DNA of 64,000 nucleotides from Gloeophyllum trabeum ATCC 11539 (GCF_000344685.1 NW_006920411.1:2100740-2164739), one strand, 5' to 3'. Counted from the first letter of the stretch, positions 11,598 to 23,115 are shown. Translations and numbers: made by a program. The notes: generated by a model not told the origin, from the sequence alone.

Positions 11598-14266
11598 ATG
11601 AGTTGGAACACAATGTCCCTCTACCCTCCAAGCACTTCCTACGGTCAGATGCCCTTCCCTCAACAGGGATACGTGCATCGTGGGCCACCTCCCGTGGCTC
11701 CTCAATATCAGTATCAGCCACCGCCTCCTGTCTACTACATGGACCCCACTTCGTTTCGAGAGGATTACTTGCAGCGTCTATCGATGCTCAACGTTAATTC
11801 GAGACCACTGATCCAGAGTCTTTCCATGATTGCACAGGAGTATAGTCGGTGGGCTGAAATCGTGGCGCAATGCATTGAGACGCATATACGAAGGGTGAGT
11901 ACTCCTATCCAATTGCTGCACTGTTTTTGCGCTTTGATTATGTCTGTGGTCATGATGATGATCGTCGTCGCTGTCGTCGGGTGGGGTCCAAGAATATAAA
12001 AAATGAACAATAGTCGCGGCGATGTCATGTACTTAGTAGTAGTTTTGCGTTGTTGAGCAAAAGACAACTGGGTGGCCTTTGGCCGTCGCTGTCGATGCGG
12101 CGAGGTGAACACGCTGCTCGGGCGTTGTAGCCGCCGCTATCGCTGCGTTGCTCTGCTGTCCGCTGCCGTTCTCATTGCTCATACTCGTCATCCTTCACTG
12201 CGCGGAGTGCTGACTCACGGTTGCCTTATTTGGCAAATATCTTTTAGGCTTCCCCTTGGATGAAGTTACCCGCCTTCTACCTCCTCGATGCCATCTCGAA
12301 GAACGTCTACGAGCCGTATGCTCGCCATTTCACACCCTTCGTTACTCCCTTGTTCCTTGAGACCTATGAACAGGTTGACCAGAACACGCGCAGCAAGATG
12401 GAAGAGATGTTGCTGACCTGGCGAACAGGCGCGCCCAATGGCAAGGAACTTTTCGGCATCGGACCTCAAGTCAGCATTGAGCGGGCTATCTGGGGTGGCG
12501 GCGACTCGAGCTACGGTGCCGATGTGAGTACCGTCACTGCCAAACAGCCTCGTTCGCTCAATAAGCGACGCCAGACCTCTCGGACAGGGCGAGGATCCGC
12601 TCCCGCGCATGTCTCCAAAGCCCAAGTTCTCAGTGAACTCGATTTTACCATGAGTCAGAGGGAGCGCGCACTGCAGCAGAATCCTTACGACGCGACTGCT
12701 CAGACGCATGTCAATGTCTTGCGACAGGTCAGATTTTACACGATCCCTAGCTGTCTCTATGGCGTGCTGATTTGCTATCCTCCCAGTTACGTAGTGTTGT
12801 GGAAGCTGGCGTGTCCCAGGATGAACTCCGCGAGGTGTTGAATCAGTTACGGGCGCTCTCAAGGTCAATCCCTCCCCCTCCGGCAGCAGCTCCCCAAGCA
12901 GCACCGTATCAATCCCCTCCACCTCCACCGACGATCCCATCCTATCCCCCAGCTCCTGCTAGCTATCCGTCGGCCCCGAATTATAGCGCGCCTCCATCCC
13001 AGCCGTCGTACCCGCCTCAACCATCGTACACGCCGCCTCAGCAGGAGTCGAAACCGTGGCCTTCGGCTCTACCTCCGGCTAGCGCTCTGCTCCATGCTTC
13101 CGCCGCTCCCCCTACAGCGGGACCTTCTTCGCTACCCTTAGGCAACATAGAAAATCTGTTCAGCGCTCTTGTGAAGGCAGGTGTCGTCTCGTCAAACAAC
13201 GGTACCCCAACTGGTGCCGGTGCCACTGCGAAGGTCGAGGATGTAAAACCCGATGAGGTAGATCCCGCTCGTCGAGCCTCACGGGAGTACAGGAAAGCTA
13301 TTTTAAGCCAGAAGATCCGGTTGACCAATGCGGACATCACTAGGTACGTGCTGTGTTCGTCATGGCAAGAGGTTGTTTGAGGCTGAGGAATGGACTAATT
13401 TAGACAACGTCCGGATGTAGTGTCATTCTTGTATGACCGTCTGCCATCACAGTGCAAACAATGTGGTCTGCGCTTCGCAGACAATCCTATAGGCAAGAAG
13501 AAGATGCAAGATCATCTTGACATGCACTTTAGACAGAACCGTAAGGCGAGTCAGAATGTAGGACGCGGACACAGTCGTAGCTGGTTCGTTGGAGTGGAGG
13601 TGCGTTCCCGTTCCCTCACCCTCACAATCCCTACGACATTGGAACTAATCCTTCTTGACACAGGACTGGATACATGAAGTGGCGGATAGCAAGGGCAAGG
13701 GTCGTGCCGATCGACGTATGAATGCTAAGGAAGCGGCTGCGGCTGCTGCAAAGGAGGAAGAGGCAGCTCTTCGCGCGTCTCACGTGGTTGTCCCTCCGGG
13801 TGACGAGGCAAAACCCATATCATGTCCGATCTGTAAGGAGACTATGCAGTCTGAGTTCCTCGAAGATGAGGAAGAATGGGTCTGGCGGAATGCGGTTAAG
13901 AAAGACGACCGAGTGAGTCTTCCGTTGTCGACAAGGCCTCGCAGCAGTGCTAATGCGTCACACTACAAGATCTACCATGCAACCTGTCACGCGGAAGCTA
14001 TGTCATCCAACAGACTGGCGGCTTTGCTGCGCAGTGAGAAGGCTAGTCGGAGCCGTTCAGTTACTCCGGATACATTAGCTCTGCGGACAACGCCTCCTCG
14101 AAACTCTCTGTCGAGCACCGACGGGAGTGTAAGAGTTCCTGTCTCGCCTTCAACACAGCCGAGAGTGGCTGGTACAAAGCGTAAGGCCGAGGATAATGGC
14201 AGTACCCTGAAGGAAGGTGGCGGAACACCGCCTTTGAAGAAGATGACCGTTTCGACAGCTGCATGA
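11598..14266 (+). CDS. PCF11: mRNA 3'-end cleavage factor Pcf11 (CID protein)
   Basis: Six exons: 11598-11894, 12248-12727, 12787-13343, 13404-13599, 13664-13912, 13970-14266; 691 aa. It binds the Ser2-phosphorylated RNA polymerase II CTD and works in cleavage factor IA and transcription termination. After a Pro/Tyr/Gln-rich leader, the CTD-interacting domain spans about residues 45-160 (LPAFYLLDAISKNVYEPY). A long Pro-rich linker follows. Two zinc-finger-like modules come next: C..C..H..H in QCKQCGLRF...DHLDMHF, and CPICKETM...HATCH. The tail carries KRKAED. Intron 1 (353 nt) is about six times the local norm. A Met at 11613 is an alternative start five residues downstream. Confidence 0.9.
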
Positions 14267-14530
14267 GGTTGGTTTGGATCTGGATATAGTAGAGCACGGA
14301 CAAAGCACTACGCTGGCATTATCATCTGCATTTTCATTAATACTCGTCATTGCATTGCATTTGTACTCCTACGCATGCACGACTCTAGAGGAATATATTA
14401 TTTTTAACTTGCCTATACATATATGCTACCGTGTGGACGAGTCTGAACATCTTTCCGGGAGATATACTGCACAAGATAAGGGACGTCGACTGTAAGATCT
14501 GCCACATACGACCACACAGACAACTCCACC

Positions 14531-15733
14531 ATGAAATTCCTTGGGAGCTTGCGAGACCTAAGAAAGATTGGCTTCATAGTACCTTCTTCGAACACAGCGC
14601 TCGAGCCTATAACGACCTTCATAACTGGACAAATTCCACACCGAGTCTCTCTACATTTCAACAGAGTAGCCGTCCGGACACTTGACACAGACGACAGAAG
14701 CATAGCACAATTCGGAACCGAGAAGATGCTGCAGAGTGCAGCCTTGCTGAACGACTCGGATCTTGACGCCATCCTATGGAACGGGACCTCCGCCAGCTGG
14801 AGCGGCGGAGGTCTACAGGCAGATATTAGACTCGCGGAGGAGATAACGAGTGCTACGCACTTGCCGTGCTCCACTTCCACACTTGCTCAAGTGGAAGTGC
14901 TGAAACTCAGAGGAGTTAAGCGGCTCTCCCTCACAGGCCCGTATGTGGATGGTCCAATGCGGGGCCTTGTGGCCTTCTACGAGGGACTGGGATACGAGGT
15001 GGTGAAGACGTCACAGATGAACGAGAAAGACAATGTTGTCTTCGGAAATACACCTTTGGCCCGCATACGAGACTTGCTCAGGGAGGCGGACCACCCCAAC
15101 GCAGAATGCATCGTGGTCGCTTGCACGAACTGGCCGGCAGCGCTCGTCTTGGAAGAGATGGAGGCGGAGCTGGGAAAGCCAATCTATGACAGCGTCTGCG
15201 TCACCCTCTGGAAGGCTCTGAGGATGGTGGACGTGAAGGTGCCACTGTTTGGCTGGGGGGAATTACTGCGAGAGGATCCCACCCTGGCGCAAATGCAGAA
15301 CATATTAGCGGACTTGATGAAAACTTGCACTGCCAGCAGGACTACGCTTCGTTTGGATATACCCCAGAAGAATTGCCGCGTCGACACCGTATGCGCGGAA
15401 GTATGCGGACCTGGGATCGCCCAGCTGAAACTCAATTCGTCACTGAATCAACGAGCGATGGCCACAGTGCAATGGCTAGAGCGGACGCACCAAGTTCTCA
15501 TCCAGGGTGACCTAGCCAACACGGACGTGCCGCCGCCAAAAGCGCTGACCGATGTATACTCGGTCAAGGCGCAAATGTTAGGACCGCTTATCCACGATGA
15601 CTTCGTGTACGGGTGGATATCTGTTCATCAAGTGGGGTCAACGAGGAAGTGGTCAAATGAGGAGGTGGAAGCACTGAAATCGGCTGTGCAAATGACACAT
15701 GCGATATTGAAGGCTGACGGGTGGATCGAATGA
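14531..15733 (+). CDS. Asp/Glu racemase/maleate isomerase-like domain fused to a GAF domain, intronless
   Basis: A single uninterrupted 400-aa frame amid genes with up to ten introns. Residues 1-240 fit the Asp/Glu-racemase superfamily branch that includes maleate cis-trans isomerase and arylmalonate decarboxylase: GFIVPSSNTALEP, ILWNGTSASWSGG, LTGPYVDGP, VVACTNWPA, and YDSVCVTLWKAL. These enzymes use paired cysteines. The second is present (C198 in VACTN), but the first position appears occupied by Thr/Ser in NGTSASW. Residues 265-398 resemble a GAF sensory domain, with NQRAMATVQWLERTHQVLIQ and GPLIHDDFVYGWISVH. As I recall, this fusion is mainly bacterial (actinobacterial). Intronlessness plus that architecture suggests bacterial transfer; this is inference. 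Substrate is unknown. Confidence 0.8.
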   Translation: MKFLGSLRDLRKIGFIVPSSNTALEPITTFITGQIPHRVSLHFNRVAVRTLDTDDRSIAQFGTEKMLQSAALLNDSDLDAILWNGTSASWSGGGLQADIRLAEEITSATHLPCSTSTLAQVEVLKLRGVKRLSLTGPYVDGPMRGLVAFYEGLGYEVVKTSQMNEKDNVVFGNTPLARIRDLLREADHPNAECIVVACTNWPAALVLEEMEAELGKPIYDSVCVTLWKALRMVDVKVPLFGWGELLREDPTLAQMQNILADLMKTCTASRTTLRLDIPQKNCRVDTVCAEVCGPGIAQLKLNSSLNQRAMATVQWLERTHQVLIQGDLANTDVPPPKALTDVYSVKAQMLGPLIHDDFVYGWISVHQVGSTRKWSNEEVEALKSAVQMTHAILKADGWIE

Positions 15734-16114
15734 ACTGCGCGACTCGGGATGCTGTAGTTATGAAAGCAGGCGAACTTGAAAGGAGGTAGTCTGACCCTGG
15801 TCACTCTATAGTGTGATCCAGCTAAAGCGCTCGCCGTCTCCAGCTGCTTTAGGAGACCCCAGAAGTATGCACGTACAATCCTATCTATGGCGTGTAAATG
15901 TCACTAGAGGCTCCTCGATAATGATGTCCACTCACCAAGTTAGCAACTTTGCTCGAGATGCCACTCGGCGCTGTGGGAGCCGGATTCAGCAGCGACGAAA
16001 ACCGCAAGTATGAAAGATTCCGCCATCGATAGACACTTTGCAGAACAGGCGTATTTTCATTCAAATATGTACCCTGGTCGAAGCCTTATAATTCCGGCCA
16101 CCGCAAAATGCAGC
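15734..16114. other. Intergenic region, convergent
   Basis: About 380 bp between the racemase-like stop and the Pus7 stop. No ORF, repeat or RNA gene is recognisable. It presumably holds two 3' UTRs. Confidence 0.5.
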
Positions 16115-19100
16115 TCAGCTTTCAAACTCTTTCACCACATCCGCATCCGCATCGACGTCAGCTTCCAACTCCTCGATGTCCTCCACCCCGCCCTTGAATT
16201 TCTGGTCCTCGCTCGCAGCCGTCAGCGCGGTCTGGTAATGGCTGCTCGTCTCCGCCTTGGTGACCTCGCGCAGCGCCATCGTCGCGTACGCCGCCGTGCC
16301 GAGCGTGAGCTTCACCTGCAGCGCCATGAAGCGGCCGTCCTCGACGACCGCGGGCGGGTCGAAGCCCAGCAGCTTGTCCTCGTCCGCCTGCGCGAGCGGC
16401 ACGTCCGGGTCCGTGTAGCGCAGGATGGAGTAGGAGAGCGAGCTCGGGAGGTGCAGGATCTTGCGGTAGGACCCGCCCATCGTGTACTCCCTTGTATTCG
16501 GGCCGGATCAGTCGCGGTTCGCAGAAGCCCGAGAGGAGGCCAGCTCACTTTTGTTTCCGCACCCAGTTATCCGGGTCCAGCCCGTCGGCTCGCACGAACT
16601 CCTTGTACCTTTCTCCAAGCTGTCCGCCGGGGTAGGCCACGTCCCTTCCCGGAAGGGGCATGACGACGTCGAAGATAGTATACTTGTCCACGTCTTCAGC
16701 CGTCAGCGTCTTGACGCGGTGCGGCTCCTTGGCCTTCCATTCTCTCTTCCTGCGGGGCTTCTTGTCTTTGGCGGCTTCCGCCGGCGTCTCTGCCGCCTCA
16801 GCTGCAGCTAGAATAGCGATAAGTAGCGGTGAACAAGCCATGTCGAATAAGACAAAAACCAACCTGCACTTTTCTCGGCGGGAACAGAGGCAGCGGCAAT
16901 GTCCCCTTCAGGTCCGACGACGGCGATAGGCTCCGCGCCGTCCTCGTCCGCCTTGGCGGGCTCGTCCGTGTCGAACACCAAATCGCCCACGACGGGCTTG
17001 TCCGCGCCGTACATCCTAATGCGCTCCGACACGATCGCGTTCCAGAGATAGCTCTGGTACGCATGCACATACATCAGCCTCAGATTCTTCGGGATCTGCC
17101 AGACGAAGGATACGGATGTGAGGGCCCCTATACAAAACGTCACACGAGCCCAGCTTACCGTCTGCAGCGCCCCGAACGCATTCCGCGTCTCCCCGCGCTG
17201 CTTCTTGTAGCTCTCCAAAATACAGCGCTCGGCGACGACGCGGCGCGGCATCGCCTCCAGCGCCTTGTCCAGATCCCCCTCGACGAGCCACGCGCGGCGG
17301 GCGCGCACGACGTCCGGGTGCTCGCCGGGGCGCTCGCGGAGGATCATCGACACCGCGGCGTGCCAGTCGCCGCGGAGCAGCGCGCGCCCGATCGAGTGCG
17401 TCGGGATCGAGGCCGTGCCGAAGCGCTGCATGCCGTAGTAGTTGACGAACCCGTGCTGCCGGAGCGAGGCCATCGCGCGGGCGAGCGTGTCGACCGAGTC
17501 CACTTGGACGTTCCTGCGCGGCGGGGCGGGGCGGGGCGCGGTCAGCAGGGTACGGATATCCGAGCGAGCGAGCGACGTGCGCACCTGAGCGTGATGACGA
17601 ACGCGTTGCCCTTCAGGTTCCCGAGCTCCAGCCCCGCGCGCCGATACGTCAGGTCGGCCACCCGCACGCCGCGCTCGCCGCGCGCGCCCAGCGCGTCCTC
17701 GAGCGTCCGCCCAGGGCGGTGCATCGCGTTCGCGAGGCGCCACACGTCCATGACGTCCTTGTTCCCCCGCTTGAGCGAGACGCGCTGGACGGTGACGCCG
17801 CGCTTGTCCTTGGTGCCCGCGACGGCGAGGTCGCGCGCGGGGACGTGCAGCGTGCGCGCGAGGTGCGCGAGCGCGTCTTGCGTGTCGCGGTTCGTCTTTT
17901 GGAGGGTAAAGTGGATGTAGGGGGGGAAGTTGCCGCGCGAGGACGAGGACTGGGGGCTAGTGTTGGTATTCGAGCCGGGGGGTTTGTCTTGGTCTGGATA
18001 GGAAGATGAGAGGAGAAGGGCAGGGAAGAGGGGACGCGTACCGCGGCTGGCGCGCGCGCCGCGCTGCTTGTTCCAGCGGACGACGATGCGCGCGCCGGCG
18101 TCGGCGCTCGCGCCCGGGTCGGTCGTGTCCGTCTCCGTGTCGAGCTTGCCGGCGAAGAGCTCGCGCACGAGCTGGTGCAGCGCCGTGCGCGTCTGCTTCG
18201 AGGGGATCGGCTAGGGACGGGATCATCAGGTTTGCATGGCGAAAGTGTCAAGGGGCCACGAACGTCTGATAGCACTTTGCGCGTGTCGGGGCGCTCGCCG
18301 GGGCGCAGGCGCCCGCCGCCCCTGCCCCCGCGCCCGCCCCTCCCGCGTCCGCGTCCCCGTCCGCGGCCTTTCCTGCCGCCCCGCCCGGGCTCCCTCTCTT
18401 CCACGACTTCCTTTTCCTTTTCTTCGTCCTCCTGTACGTCCTCGCCGTCCGCGTCGGTCTTGGGCTTGCGCCCGCCCCAGCCGCTGTCGCTGACAAAGGG
18501 CGGCTCGGGGCCCTCGAGGTACATTTTCTTGAGGGCGTCGAGCTTGTCGGGGGCGAAATAGGGTTGGAGGCGGTCGGTGAAGGAGTCGGGCCAGATGGGC
18601 TCTGCGGGTGCGGGTGCGGGTGCGGGTGGTGGCTGCGGGTCGGCGGTAGGTTCGGGCGCAGGAGTAGACGGCGCGGGTGCAGTTGATTCCACGCCGTCCA
18701 TGGGGACGTCTGTAGAGGGAGCGTCCTTGATTTTCTTTTGACCGTACACTGCAGACGCGTCTGGGGGGCCTATGTCCTTTAGGTGAATTTCGTTACCGTC
18801 GAGGTCGACCTCGAAGACGAGAAAGTCGGTGAACCTGTAAAATAATGAGCAAACGTTAGATGTTGTAGTGAGGAGGACGGGCCGTTGTTTGATGATGCCG
18901 TCGATTTTTGGGACGTCGCGAGCAATGTACTCGGATATGCCGACGTCGTTCTCCATGATCCTGAGGACGCCGTCAGGGTATTCTTTTTTGGGGAGGCCGA
19001 GGAGGGCATGGCTGGGCGGGAGGAGATTTTCGTCGAATGGATTCTGCTCCTGCTCTGCCGCGGGATTCGGCTGAGGTGCATCCAGCTCGGACGAGTCTAC

Positions 19101-19163
19101 TCTTGTGCGCTTTGGAAGGGGGCCCTGGTCGTCGAGCTCGCGCTGGTGGACCTGGCCGGACAT
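16115..19163 (-). CDS. PUS7: tRNA/mRNA pseudouridine synthase Pus7 (TruD family)
   Basis: Eight exons: 19163-18883, 18834-18276, 18210-18042, 17993-17585, 17513-17159, 17095-16864, 16807-16549, 16490-16115; 879 aa. It isomerises uridine in tRNA, U2 snRNA and mRNA. Family blocks are the N-terminal GIIKQRFTDFLVFEV (made by splicing), catalytic loop AGTKDKRGVTVQ with the catalytic Asp, GNAFVITLR, the TruD signature FVNYYGMQRFGT, and LRLMYVHAYQSYLWN. Intron 1 has a GC donor (CG|GCCCGT) and a CTAAC branch site. Unusual inserts are a Pro/Ala-rich stretch and an Arg-Gly-rich tract in exon 2 (about residues 240-270), plus a disordered acidic segment before the C-terminal block. The start codon lies 91 bp from the start of the opposite transporter gene. 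Confidence 0.92.
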
Positions 19164-19254
19164 GGCAAGGAGCAGAAGAGATTAGATTAGATCGGGCGCG
19201 GGCGGTCACGGTAACGTCCACACATGCGTGGGCGACCGACCACGACACCACAAC
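19164..19254. promoter_or_regulatory. 91-bp bidirectional promoter between PUS7 and the MFSD10-like gene
   Basis: Only 91 bp separate the two divergent start codons (19163 on -, 19255 on +). Both promoters and both 5' leaders must share or overlap this interval. No TATA box is visible. Confidence 0.55.
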
Positions 19255-20964
19255 ATGCAAGTCGGCACTGTCGTCTTTCTGTCGCTGGTGCTGGATTTAT
19301 TCGGTGAGCAGACCGCGGCTGAGCCAGCCACGCGCTGACGGGCAGCAGCATTCACCATTCCTTTGCCGCTCTTTCCGCGTCTCATCGAGTGGTACACAAA
19401 AGTGAGCACACGCCAGCGCACCGAGCCTGTCTGACCAGCCGCAGCGAGAATCGTCCGACCCGGATGGCTTCCTCTCGCGCACGCTCGCCTTTGTCTCCGC
19501 CGTCCGCGGCCTCTTCTACGCCTCCGCGCGCAACTCGCAGAAATGGGACGTCGTCCTGCTCGGCGGCCTCATGGGCTCCGTCTTCTCGTCAGTCCTTCCC
19601 TTGACTAAAGACTCCCCTGACACCCTCCAAGTACCCTGCAGTTCATCGTCTCGCCGTACATCGGCTCGCTCTCGGACACCCATGGCAGGAAACGCATCCT
19701 CCTCCTCACCATGATCGGAAATATCCTCTCTGCGCTCGTGTGAGTTCCGATTCATCCGACTGCTACAAAGCCAACAACTCTACGCGCAGCTGGCTCCAGT
19801 CCACCTCCTTTGCCTCCTACATGCTCTCCCGCGTCATCGGCGGCCTCAGCGAGGGCAACGTCCAACTAGCCATGTACGTCCCCCCGTTCCCCCCTCCCGC
19901 TGTGACCCTCACCCCACCCTCCCAGCGCCATCCTCTCCGACGTCTCCACCCCCGCCACCCGCTCGCGCTCCCTCGCCTCCATCGGCATCGCCTTCGCCCT
20001 CTGCTTCTGCCTCGGGCCCCCCATCGGCGCCTACTTTGCCTCCCAACCCCTGCCCTCCTCGCTCGCCGCCGGCGTCGAGCTCAACGTCTACGCCCTCCCC
20101 GCGCTCCTCTCCCTCGCCCTCCTCCTCGCCGAGACCGCCTTCCTCGCGCTCTGCCTCCCCGAGACCAAGGGCACCAGGATCGCCGAGGACGAGCAGGCGA
20201 GCCACGACGGGAAAGGCGCGGAGAAGGCGGCGCACGCAAACCCGCCCCGCCCCGCCCCTGCCCCCGCACGCGCGCCGCGCCCTCCTCGCGCGCCTCCGCC
20301 GCACGCACTTTGCCTTCCTCGCCATCTTCTCCGGCGTCGAGTTCACGCTCACATTCCTCACCTTTGACCGTACGTCCACCCTCCCCCCCCCTCCCCACCT
20401 CCACTAACCCACCGCAGTCCTCGACTGGGACAACCGCCGCAACGGCACCCTCCTCGCCACCATCGGCATCCTCTCCGCGCTCCTCCAGGGCGGCTACGTC
20501 CGGCGCGCCCTCGCGCGCACGGGCGAAGCCACGATGGCGCGCCGCGGCGTCCTCGCCTGCGCGCTCTCCTTCGCGCTCCTCGCCGCCCTCCCGCGCACGC
20601 GTTCGGTAAAGGTGCTCTACGCCGCCGCCGCGCTCCTCGCGTTCACCTCCGCGACGGTCGTGAACGCGCTCACCGCGCACGCGGCGCTGCTCACCGACGA
20701 GCCCGGCGGCGACGAGGACCTCGTCAAAGGCCGCGCGCTCGGGCGCTTCCGGTCGCGCGGGCAGCTCGGCCGCGCGCTGGGGCCTCTCCTCGGTGAGCAT
20801 CCTCCCCTACTTCCCGAGTCAGCGCTGATGGATGCGTATCAGCCTGCGCTGGCTACTGGACCTTTGGGCCCTCGGCGACGTACGCCGCCTGCGCGGGCGC
20901 GATGTTCCTCCTCGGCGCGCGCATGCGCTCGCTCGCCTCGTCCCAGAAGGCCAAACAAGCGTAA
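19255..20964 (+). CDS. Major facilitator transporter, MFSD10/TETRAN-like, with a frame break in exon 6
   Basis: Eight exons: 19255-19303, 19349-19401, 19445-19587, 19632-19739, 19790-19873, 19926-20369, 20418-20792, 20843-20964; about 490 aa. The protein starts inside TM1 (LSLVLDLFAFTIPLPLFPR), has the MFS loop SDTHGRKR between TM2 and TM3, and about 12 hydrophobic segments, like animal MFSD10 and bacterial tetracycline-type exporters. Exon 6 enters in one frame (through LPETKGTRIAEDEQ) but leaves in another (RTHFAFLAIFSGVEF). No GT or AG lies between them to allow an intron, so a one-base indel in the C-rich linker (about 20225-20290, between TM6 and TM7) is likely. The stop at 20962 overlaps a perfect GTAAGT donor, so a further 3' exon ending near 21085 is possible. 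Confidence 0.78.
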
Positions 20965-21461
20965 GTTAGGGCGGCTCCGGAGTAGAGCGAGCGAAAAACT
21001 ACCCATTGTCACGCCTGTACTTTGGATACACTTCATAGTTTATGCGCCCGGAATCACATACTCCAAGCTTGAAGCCCACGCGTAGAACAGTCCCGCAAAT
21101 GTATTATCAACTACTAACAATCAAGTCCGCGATGTATCAGAAAGTGCAAAGGCATAGAAAGTACGGAAATAACCGCGAACCGACACTAGGTGGGGGTGGC
21201 TAACACCCGTGCGCGCGTATGTATGTATGACGGACGGGGTGTAGGGTAGGGTACAATGGCACGTAGTAAATGCAATGCTGTGTTATACAATGCGAGTGTA
21301 TGCTGAGCACTGCAGAGCGGGCAAAAGGGGGGGGTGAGTAGGCCGTGTCGTCGCCGCAGGGGTATAATCAGTTCCACATCGTTTATTTAGCTTCTTCATC
21401 TTCAGATCCGCGCATCCCCTATCCTTAGATCCCACGGACACCCGAGCCAGCCACCCAGCCG
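20965..21461. other. Convergent intergenic region
   Basis: About 500 bp between the transporter and the GT32 gene. If the GTAAGT at 20961 is used, a short last exon (to about 21085) lies here; otherwise I see only 3' UTR-like sequence. Confidence 0.45.
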
Positions 21462-23115
21462 TCACGTCCGCCGGTACGTCCCGTCTTCGAGCCGGTCGTA
21501 CGGCGGCGGCGCCGACGAGCTCCCCGCCATCGACGGCGGGCTCGGCACGCGACTCGGCACGCGCGAGCTCAGCGCCGACGCCGTCAGCCCCGCGCTCTCA
21601 AAGTCCTCCTCGTACCGCCGCTTCTCCGGCCCCGGCGTAGGTGCAGCCGGCGCGTCGCGGTACTGCGGCGGCAGCGGGCTGCGCTGGTGCTCGTTCAGCT
21701 CCATATCCTGCGACGCGAAGATCGCGGGCAGGAGCGCGATCACGCCGCGCCGCCGGGGTCTCCGCGGCGAACGGTGCGACGACGACAAGGACGACGAGGG
21801 CACGATCGCGGCGATGATCCGGCTACCGGTGCGCACGACCGCGTCGACTACGGGCTGGATGGACGTTGGGCTGGAAGGCGGCTCGTTCAGTAAAGACACC
21901 TCGGACGGCGAAGGGGACGCGGGCCGCACGGAGATGGGGAGGGGTAGGAGCACTTCCCCTTCTTCCAGCGACGACGTCGGGCTCGGTGGGAGGGAGATCG
22001 GCGACGACGGCGCGGTCGAGTGCGTCGGCACGGACAGGAAGCCGAGGTCGATGTACCACCGCCCGCTCCGCTCCTGCCAGCGCGGGTAGAAGATCTCGTA
22101 GCGGCCGATGCGGCGCAAGCTGTACTTGCGCTTCGAATCACCGAGGATGGCCAATCTCATCAGGCCGATGATAAGCAGGACTGATCCTATCCACATCAGC
22201 GTCTTGCCCCATTTGCCGAGGAAGCCGATGAACCCAGCATCGCCAGCGTGCCAGCTGCTGCCGTAGTAGTGCGCAAAGAAGGCGTGCGGCGCTTCCTCTG
22301 GTTTCGCGTTCTTGCCGTAGAGAGACTTGGGCAAGATGCGAACCTCGCCTCCTGGCTGGTCGGGAGTGGGTGCGTGGGTGGCGGCGTACAGCGCATACTG
22401 GCCGGATAGAAACATGGGACCCGTGGAGAACATAACTGTCGGATAGTTGATTACCCAGTCGTGATTCCAGGAAATGAGGTTGTCGATGGTCTGGCGCATG
22501 AATGGGTGTTCCTTTTCGGCGAACATGAGATCATTGGAGACGCCGACGGGAATGGTCTTTGGAAGGATGACGGGATAGACCAAGAGCGGGTCGAGCCGTT
22601 GTAGACAGCCGACATCCAGGTCGAGATAGACGCCCCCATAGTGGTACAGCACAAAGTATCGGATGGCGTCAGCGCGCTGGATGGGGTACTCGTAGTTGTC
22701 GAACGTGTCTAAGAACCAGGGGTAATATTCAGCAATGAATTCCCTGGAGCTCGCGTCCGTCCAGAGGATATACTCGCTGCAATGAAAGTTACGAGCGCCG
22801 CAGGGAACGAGCCGAGGTGACGGCTTACTAGTCGGGCATCATGTCCCTGCACTCCTGCGAGATATCCTTCCATTTGTCCGGCAACGTCTGTGATCTCCAT
22901 GTCTGATGCAGAATGCGCGGTATGCGCTCCGTCTTGCCATGCGCCGTCGCGTTCCACCGAGAGCCGTTGTACGGGACGCCGACCTCGTCTTCGGTAAGAT
23001 AGGCGGCGGTGTCGATGGAAAGGTAGAAGGAGATGGAGGAGAGCACGACGACCGTGCCGAGGAGGACCAGCCCCAGGAGCGACAAGGATATCCAGAGCGT
23101 CTTCCTGCGTATCAT
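21462..23115 (-). CDS. GT32 family mannosyltransferase (Sur1/Csh1/Och1-like), membrane protein
   Basis: Two exons, 23115-22829 and 22776-21462; 533 aa. Residues 8-32 form an N-terminal membrane anchor (ISLSLLGLVLLGTVVVL). The luminal glycosyltransferase domain carries IPRILHQTW, QRADAIRYFVLYHYGG, and the DXD metal/nucleotide-sugar motif in VYLDLDVG, the hallmark of GT32. A second hydrophobic helix (MWIGSVLLIIGLMRLAIL) near residue 320 precedes a Ser/Pro-rich C-terminal tail of about 200 residues, probably cytosolic and disordered. Yeast relatives transfer mannose to inositol phosphorylceramide (Sur1/Csh1) or to N-glycans (Och1) in the Golgi. The two-helix layout favours the Sur1 group, by inference. 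An intron-like GTGAGT...TATAG pair just upstream suggests a 5' UTR intron. Confidence 0.88.

Noticed and set aside
16829..17920. 363-aa plus-strand frame antisense to PUS7
   Set aside because: It runs through PUS7 exons and introns alike. Arg/His/Ala-rich wording is typical of GC-rich antisense frames.
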